Positions 8,087 through 12,026 of a DNA stretch of 12,026 nucleotides are shown here, in pieces (the first letter of the stretch is position 1; every line of letters begins with the position of its first letter). The position numbers and the translations under genes were made by a program. The DNA is from Bacillota bacterium (lineage in GTDB: Bacteria; Bacillota; Clostridia; Christensenellales; Aristaeellaceae), in contig WRGP01000205.1 in the NCBI GenBank assembly GCA_009787135.1, forward strand, positions 1-12,026, given 5' to 3'. Under the pieces are notes generated by a model, which ran no database searches, was not told the origin of the DNA, and saw only the letters and a program-made list of their open reading frames with translations.

Positions 8087-9295
8087 ATGCATACAAAGTC
8101 ACCGCGAATCGTGATCCTTAGCTTACTTCTTGTGCTGTGCGCGTCATGCACAGCGCTTGCCGCGCCCTTAACCTCCAATACGGCCACCATGCCCATGTCC
8201 TATTCCACCGGCGCGCATGGGGCCAATGCGACGCCCGCGGGCAAGTCGCCCACCACGGGCCTTGACTGGTCCGGCGCGTACCGCCCGGTATTTGTGCAGA
8301 TCAGCAATGACCCGAACGCGCGGCCGCATTGGAACATGTCCGAGGCGGATATCGTGTACGAGGCCATCTATTGGGGGCCCACGTACACCCGTTACAGCGC
8401 CGTGTACAGCGATAACCATCCCGACTATGTTGGCAGCATCCGCTCCGCGCGCGTGTTCCACTGCCAGCTGCGCGAGGAATGGGATTGCCCGATGGTATTC
8501 TGGGGCGGGCAGGGCTGGAATGACAAACCGCCGGACGTCGTGAATATCAAAACATTTTTTAAAACACAAAACGTACCGAAAGAATTTCAGTTTAGCGGCA
8601 CAGACGCTGATTCCGGAAAAGTACCCGTGAATGATGTGTTCGGCCGTGACCGCTCCGCCAATCGCGACATCCTGCACGCGGCCATCGCAAACCTGCAATA
8701 CCTGGCTGAGAGCAAATGGCCGGCGAACAGCGACGGATCGCCCTATGTGCCCAAATCGCACGCGTTCAGCTTCAGCAACACGCCTACCCGCGGGCAGGAC
8801 ACGGCCATTGAGGTTCGCATCCCCTACGACACGAAGGATCATTTCCCCAGCTACACGTTCAACGCCGCGTCCCGCCAGTATGAGCGCTGGTACAATGGCC
8901 AGGAGCAGTATGACGGCAAATCGGGCAAGCGAATCGTCGCTTCTAACGTTATCGTGCAGTATTGCAAGCTGGAGTTCTTCGGCAATAACGCGTCGCGGCC
9001 GATCGTGCTCACGACCAACGGCGGCATCATGGACGCCTTCATTGACGGGCAGCATATCCGCGGCAGCTGGGTTCGCAATACGCTGGCCGACCGTACCATT
9101 TTCTTGGACGTGAACGGCAACGAGCTTACCTTCCTGCCGGGCAAGACGTTCATTCAAATCGTGCCGGAATACCAGAAAGGCATGGCCTATGTTTCCGCTG
9201 ATGGCGCGGTGCATGATTTTAATATGGGCACCGATATCCAGGCGCCGCAGTTGGATGAGCTTGGCGATCTCTCTGATATGGAAAAGATGGGGTGA
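8087..9295 (+). CDS. Exported DUF3048 (YerB-family) protein, tandem copy 2
   Basis: This 402-residue protein is a close paralogue of copy 1, most residues being identical when aligned by eye. It starts at ATG, 6 bases after GGAGG (8076-8080) and 49 bases after the copy 1 stop, so the genes are probably co-transcribed. The signal peptide has the core ILSLLLVLCASCTALA with predicted cleavage before Ala26. Cys18 and Cys21 do not form a proper lipobox. Both DUF3048 domains are complete, with the same NMSEADIVYE, EEWDCPMVFWGG, QYERWYNGQEQYDGKSG, NVIVQYCKLEF and PGKTFIQIVP segments. Differences from copy 1 cluster in the middle (about residues 145-260), including small deletions that make it 10 residues shorter in total, whereas flanking parts are nearly unchanged even at DNA level. 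It has LHAA in place of the family PHN, shares the tail ending DMEKMG with copy 1, and has an extra Cys126. The function is unknown. Confidence 0.88.
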   Translation: MHTKSPRIVILSLLLVLCASCTALAAPLTSNTATMPMSYSTGAHGANATPAGKSPTTGLDWSGAYRPVFVQISNDPNARPHWNMSEADIVYEAIYWGPTYTRYSAVYSDNHPDYVGSIRSARVFHCQLREEWDCPMVFWGGQGWNDKPPDVVNIKTFFKTQNVPKEFQFSGTDADSGKVPVNDVFGRDRSANRDILHAAIANLQYLAESKWPANSDGSPYVPKSHAFSFSNTPTRGQDTAIEVRIPYDTKDHFPSYTFNAASRQYERWYNGQEQYDGKSGKRIVASNVIVQYCKLEFFGNNASRPIVLTTNGGIMDAFIDGQHIRGSWVRNTLADRTIFLDVNGNELTFLPGKTFIQIVPEYQKGMAYVSADGAVHDFNMGTDIQAPQLDELGDLSDMEKMG

Positions 9296-9309
9296 TGTCA
9301 ATGCATGGC

Positions 9310-9314
9310 GGAGG
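9310..9314 (+). promoter_or_regulatory. Ribosome binding site fixing the TTG start of DUF3048 copy 3
   Basis: GGAGG lies 9 bases before TTG 9324-9326. The sequence CGGAGGTACGC is shared with the copy 2 leader (8075-8085), where ATG CAT follows. Here TTG CAT follows, so the leader appears to have been duplicated together with the gene. Confidence 0.7.
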
Positions 9315-9323
9315 TACGCGCCT

Positions 9324-10436
9324 TTGCATGTAAAATTATTGCGGAATGGAATAGGGGCCGTACTTCTTGCGCTGTGCATAGCCTGCACGGCGCTTGCCGC
9401 TCCTTTGACTTTCAACCCGGAAACCATGCCCATGGCCCGCTATACCGGCGCGTATAGCGTCAATGTGACGCCTGCGGGCAAATCGCCCACCACCGGCCTT
9501 GATTTTGCCGGCGAGTACCGCCCCATTTTGGTGCAGATCAGCAACGCGCGCGAAGCGCGGCCGCATGGGAACCTGTCCGAGGCGGATATTGTCTATGAAT
9601 CCATCTACGCCTTCAATTATACCCGCTACACCGCCGTGTTTAGCGACAACCATCCGTCCCTCGTTGGAAGCGTCCATTCCGCTCGCCTGCACCACTGCGA
9701 GCTGCGCGAGGAATGGGATTGCCCGATGGTATTTTGGGGCGGCCAGGAGACGCCCGGTGTAAACGTCTATGAATTCTTTCGGGCAAACGGCGTGGCCGGC
9801 TCGTTTTGCGTCGACGGAACCCGCAATCCCGATAAAATTCCCTATGATGCCTTGTTCGCCCGCGACACCGCCCGCGTATCGCCGCACAACGTAACCGTGA
9901 ACCTACGCAAGTTGGCCGAAAATGTCTGGCCCGCAAAGCCGGATGGCGCATCCTACGCGCCTAAATCGCACGCGTTCCGCTTCAGCGACACGCCTACGCG
10001 CGGGCAGGATACGGCGCAGGCAATCTACATCCCCTATGACGCGGGCGACTACTTCCCAAGCTATACGTTCAACCCAGCGACCCGCCAGTATGAGCGCTGG
10101 TACAATGGGGAGGAACAGTACGATGGGATAACGGGCAAGCGTATCGAGGCTTCCAACGTGATTGTGCAGGTTTGCAGGCTGGAACGCTTCCCGGACCCGC
10201 CGGAGTGCCTGGCGATTGCCACAACCAAGGGCGGCATGATGGATGCCTTCATTGATGGGCAGCGCATCCGCGGCGCCTGGGTCCGCGACAACTTGTCCGA
10301 CCGAACCATTTTTCTGGATGGGAAAGGAAACGAACTCACCCTGCTGCCGGGCAAGACCTTTATCCAGATTGTGCCGGAAGGCTTTGGGTATACCTATATG
10401 TCCGCTGAGGGCATGGAGCACAGGGCGGAGTGGTGA
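9324..10436 (+). CDS. Exported DUF3048 (YerB-family) protein, tandem copy 3 (divergent)
   Basis: The protein has 370 residues when started at TTG 9324, where the signal peptide (MHVKLLRNG, then AVLLALCIACTALA, cut before Ala26) aligns residue for residue with copy 2. An upstream in-frame extension to 9189 overlaps copy 2 and has no signal-peptide logic. Both DUF3048 domains are present: SPTTGLDFAGEYRPILVQIS, NLSEADIVYES, EEWDCPMVFWGGQ, QYERWYNGEEQYDGITG, NVIVQVCRLE and LPGKTFIQIVP. It differs clearly from copies 1 and 2. It is shorter in the middle, keeps the motif SPHN (VSPHNVTVNL) typical of the family, and lacks the acidic MEKMG tail. It lies 28 bases after copy 2, so the three genes form one operon. 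It may be the oldest member of the set. The function is unknown. Confidence 0.86.
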   Translation: MHVKLLRNGIGAVLLALCIACTALAAPLTFNPETMPMARYTGAYSVNVTPAGKSPTTGLDFAGEYRPILVQISNAREARPHGNLSEADIVYESIYAFNYTRYTAVFSDNHPSLVGSVHSARLHHCELREEWDCPMVFWGGQETPGVNVYEFFRANGVAGSFCVDGTRNPDKIPYDALFARDTARVSPHNVTVNLRKLAENVWPAKPDGASYAPKSHAFRFSDTPTRGQDTAQAIYIPYDAGDYFPSYTFNPATRQYERWYNGEEQYDGITGKRIEASNVIVQVCRLERFPDPPECLAIATTKGGMMDAFIDGQRIRGAWVRDNLSDRTIFLDGKGNELTLLPGKTFIQIVPEGFGYTYMSAEGMEHRAEW

Positions 10437-10472
10437 TAAACGCCTGTTTTCCGGAAGGCGGATGGACGTTTT

Positions 10473-10976
10473 CTATCTTTCCCTGAAAAGCATCGACACA
10501 AACGCGTCAATCCGCTCCTGCGAAAGGGTGGACAGCATGCTTTGCCCCGCTTTTTTCATCAAATCGCCCGCCACCAGCTTCATGATAAAACCGTCCACGC
10601 GGCTAAGCTTGCCATAGTCTACCACACCGCCCAGCGCGCCCAATGCCGCGGCGTGTTTCCGAAGGTCCTGAGGAAAGGCAAGCGCCATTTGCTGTTTGAC
10701 GGTTTTGTCCAGGTCCTGCATGCAGCAAAGAAACAGGCCCAGGTTCTTTGTCAGGAGGATCTCTTTGTGTTCCTTGCAAAAGGCCATAGCCTCCTTGCGA
10801 GGCTTGCCCATGTATACGGAGCAGCCCACGATAACGGTATCGTAAGCGGTTGGATCCGTGTGCCCCTCAGCGGGAAGCGCAAGCAAATCCGCGCCGCCCG
10901 GGAGCGTTTGGCGCAGCCGCTCCGCGCAGGTTTTTGTGCCGCCGTATTTCGTGGCGTAGGCAATCAAGGTTCTCAT
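10473..10976 (-). CDS. Small flavodoxin-domain protein, HemG-like
   Basis: This 167-residue cytoplasmic protein has a flavodoxin fold that should bind FMN. The N terminus MRTLIAYATKYGGT has the beta-strand followed by the phosphate-binding loop at about 8-14. YDTVIVGCSVYMGKPRKEA (45-63) matches the second nucleotide-binding region of menaquinone-dependent protoporphyrinogen oxidase (HemG) and related Firmicute flavodoxins. LGLFLCCM (79-86) is a central strand. The start ATG at 10976 has GGGAGG 8 bases upstream. A longer in-frame reading to 11300 only mirrors the opposite gene. No haem genes are nearby, and Firmicute homologues are often of unknown role, so a general electron-transfer or redox function is safer than a firm HemG call. 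It converges on the DUF3048 operon and diverges from the DUF606 gene. Confidence 0.8.
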   Translation of the reverse strand: MRTLIAYATKYGGTKTCAERLRQTLPGGADLLALPAEGHTDPTAYDTVIVGCSVYMGKPRKEAMAFCKEHKEILLTKNLGLFLCCMQDLDKTVKQQMALAFPQDLRKHAAALGALGGVVDYGKLSRVDGFIMKLVAGDLMKKAGQSMLSTLSQERIDAFVSMLFRER

Positions 10977-11036
10977 CGGCGTTCCCTCCCGTATCTTCTT
11001 TTCCCCGCCGGTGCACACTACGGCCGGGGTGATGGA

Positions 11037-11474
11037 ATGAAAATACTTGGTATCGTCTTTAGCGCCATCGCGGGCGCGGCCATGAGCCTGCAGGGCGTAT
11101 TCAACGCCCGGCTCGCGGACAAGGTCGGCCTGTATGAATCCAACGCGTTCGTGCAAGGCACGGCGTTTCTTTTCGCGCTCATCGCGGCGTTCATCGCGGG
11201 GAACGGCAACATTGGCAACCTGGGCGCGGCCAACAAGGTATACTGGCTGGGCGGGTTGCTCGGCATCGTCATCACGCTGACCGTGATGCTCGGCATGCAA
11301 AGCCTTGGGCCAACGGTCACCGTGTCCGTTATTCTCATCGCGCAGCTGCTCGTCGCGGCGCTTATCGACGCGTTCGGCCTTTTTGGCACGGAGCAGATGC
11401 CGTTTGCGTGGACGAAATACCTTGGCATAGCGCTCATGCTCTCAGGCGTTATTGTCTTTAAGCTGCACGTATAG
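11037..11474 (+). CDS. YdcZ/DUF606-family small membrane protein (DMT superfamily)
   Basis: The protein has 145 residues and is strongly hydrophobic, with about five membrane helices at roughly 3-20, 36-55, 69-88, 92-112 and 126-143. The N terminus GIVFSAIAGAAMSLQGVFNA has the family pattern of a Gly/Ala-rich first helix followed by Q-x-x-x-N. Further marks are NAFVQGTAFLFALIA (36-50) and the ending MLSGVIVFKL. The family is placed in the drug/metabolite transporter superfamily, and its substrates are unknown. The start ATG follows GGGGTGAT. It lies 60 bases from the divergent flavodoxin start, and I see no good promoter in that GC-rich gap. Its last 33 bases overlap the end of the converging methionine sulfoxide reductase-like gene. 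Confidence 0.85.
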   Translation: MKILGIVFSAIAGAAMSLQGVFNARLADKVGLYESNAFVQGTAFLFALIAAFIAGNGNIGNLGAANKVYWLGGLLGIVITLTVMLGMQSLGPTVTVSVILIAQLLVAALIDAFGLFGTEQMPFAWTKYLGIALMLSGVIVFKLHV

Positions 11475-11753
11475 GTCATACCCGCAGCGCCCCCAGTCAC
11501 AGCGCGTTTCCAGCAGCCGGACGGCCGCTTCCAATAGAAGGCGGTCGTCTTCATCAAAGCGGTTCCGTAACGGGCTGTCAATATCCAGCACGCCGACAGC
11601 GCGGCCTTTCAAGCGTAACGGCACGGCGACCTCCGCGCGGGACGCGGCATCGCAGGCGATATGCCCGGGGAACGCATGCACATCCGGCACGACAAGCGTT
11701 TGGTTCCGCGAAAGCGCGGCGCCGCATACGCCCTTATCCATGCCGATGCGCAT
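11442..11753 (-). pseudogene. Free methionine-R-sulfoxide reductase (fRMsr, GAF domain), N-terminally truncated
   Basis: The 103 residues correspond to the second half of the fRMsr family (E. coli MsrC/YebR, B. subtilis YtsP, about 160-165 residues). GVCGAALSRNQTLVVPDVH, then AFPGHIACDAASRAEVAVPL and VGVLDIDSPLRNRFDEDD match the family closely. Cys10 and Cys34 align with C94 and catalytic C118 of the E. coli enzyme. The first 70 or so residues of the GAF fold are missing, and so is the Cys aligning with C84, which would fall just before the present Met. Upstream DNA is instead the end of another gene. After the usual family end near CDW the frame runs on for about 18 residues into the antisense of the DUF606 gene. 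A start ATG (11753), AGGAG 7 bases upstream and a promoter-like sequence are present, so it may still be made, but enzyme activity is doubtful. Confidence 0.65.
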
Positions 11754-11760
11754 CCGTATA

Positions 11761-11765
11761 CTCCT
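11761..11765 (-). promoter_or_regulatory. Ribosome binding site of the truncated fRMsr gene
   Basis: AGGAG on the minus strand lies 7 bases before ATG 11753. It supports that start over upstream in-frame Met codons inside the neighbouring gene. Confidence 0.5.
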
Positions 11766-11775
11766 GGACGTTTTT

Positions 11776-12026
11776 TCAATTGTACGCGACCGGCCGCGAA
11801 AAGTAAAGCCTGAGTCCGCAGCAGGCCGGGGACAAAAGCGCGCTAAGCCCAAACCAGATGGCGGTGAAGCGCGGGCAAATCTGGCCCATCAGGTTAAAGC
11901 GGTTCTTTGTGTAATCCCAAACGCTAAGGCGCAGCAATCGGTTCACGATCAGGCCCGCCATGAATTCTATCGCGGTCACGCCGGCCGCGGCGCGCGCGCA
12001 GCGGGAGAGGAAGGGGCGGCGGCTGG
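11776..12026 (-). CDS. PF06541-type (putative ABC-transporter type IV / CmpB-like) membrane protein, C-terminal part
   Basis: Only the last 83 residues are visible, because the start lies beyond the window. The segment VTAIEFMAGLIVNRLLRL, then SVWDYTKNRFNLMGQICPRF, and then TAIWFGLSALLSP matches the characteristic C-terminal core of this small integral-membrane family. The core is a helix ending in E-F-x-x-G, followed by WDY, N-x-x-G-Q-I and a Trp-containing final helix. An in-frame GTG at 11979 is not the start, since the reading frame continues open to the window edge with a basic segment (RRPFLSRCAR) before it. The family's role is not established, despite its name. Its stop is only 22 bases before the ATG of the truncated fRMsr gene on the same strand. 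Confidence 0.75.
   Translation of the reverse strand, partial: SRRPFLSRCARAAAGVTAIEFMAGLIVNRLLRLSVWDYTKNRFNLMGQICPRFTAIWFGLSALLSPACCGLRLYFSRPVAYN
11779..11807 (-). promoter_or_regulatory. Possible sigma-A-type promoter of the truncated fRMsr gene
   Basis: On the minus strand, TTTACT (11807-11802), a 17-base spacer and TACAAT (11784-11779) lie at the very end of the upstream membrane-protein gene. The predicted start is about 20 bases before the fRMsr-like ATG. The match is good but unproven. Confidence 0.4.

Noticed and set aside
8168..9433. 421-codon minus-strand open frame opposite the DUF3048 copies
   Set aside because: The same kind of antisense frame appears opposite copies 1 and 3, as expected from shared codon use. 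It has no ribosome binding site or recognisable domain.
10441..10460. CGCCT / AGGCG inverted repeat after DUF3048 copy 3
   Set aside because: The stem is five pairs with a 10-base loop and no T-run, so it is too weak to call a terminator.
10977..11300. N-terminal extension of the flavodoxin frame
   Set aside because: The extra 108 residues are antisense to the DUF606 gene and do not look like protein. The flavodoxin fold begins at the Met at 10976, which has a good ribosome binding site.
11754..11852. In-frame extension of the fRMsr-like gene to an upstream Met
   Set aside because: The added residues do not resemble the fRMsr N terminus and overlap the end of the PF06541-type gene in another frame.

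Overview
The window looks like a chromosomal stretch from a GC-rich, spore-forming member of the Bacillota (Clostridia-like). The reasons are strong AGGAGG-type ribosome binding sites, sigma-A-type promoters, a BMP/Nup-type nucleoside ABC operon in the same gene order as Bacillus and Lactococcus, a B. subtilis AspB-like aminotransferase, DUF3048 (YerB-family) proteins, and one gene preceded by a near-perfect match to the mother-cell sigma-K promoter consensus. The species cannot be named from the sequence. No RNA gene, CRISPR array, insertion sequence or phage gene was seen.

Layout. (1) Positions 1-4623, minus strand: a nucleoside-uptake operon, promoter - bmpA (binding protein) - stem-loop - nupO (double ATPase) - nupP (permease) - nupQ (permease, cut by the window edge). 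The last three genes are joined by 4-base ATGA overlaps. (2) Positions 4654-5316, plus strand: a sigma-K-like promoter and a single gene for a Cys-rich protein with a BclA/C1q-like jelly-roll end, closed by a strong hairpin that also serves the converging aspB. (3) Positions 5330-6592, minus strand: aspB with its own promoter. (4) Positions 6593-6798: an AT-rich divergent intergenic region with two inverted repeats. (5) Positions 6799-10436, plus strand: three tandem paralogues of exported DUF3048 proteins, two of them starting with TTG. (6) Positions 10473-10976 minus and 11037-11474 plus: a small flavodoxin and a YdcZ/DUF606 membrane protein, divergently arranged. (7) Positions 11442-12026, minus strand: what looks like a 5'-truncated, 3'-extended free methionine-R-sulfoxide reductase gene, and the end of a PF06541-type membrane protein.

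How the parts work together. The bmpA-nupOPQ block is a complete importer apart from the missing nupQ end, and probably brings in purine or other nucleosides. The Cys-rich jelly-roll gene is most likely a late-sporulation spore-surface component. The DUF3048 triplet is the most unusual accessory feature: a local expansion of a family usually found as a single gene, with the third copy keeping family features that the first two have lost. The remaining genes are single metabolic or transport functions with no clear link to each other. All homology calls come from reading motifs by eye; no database search was run.
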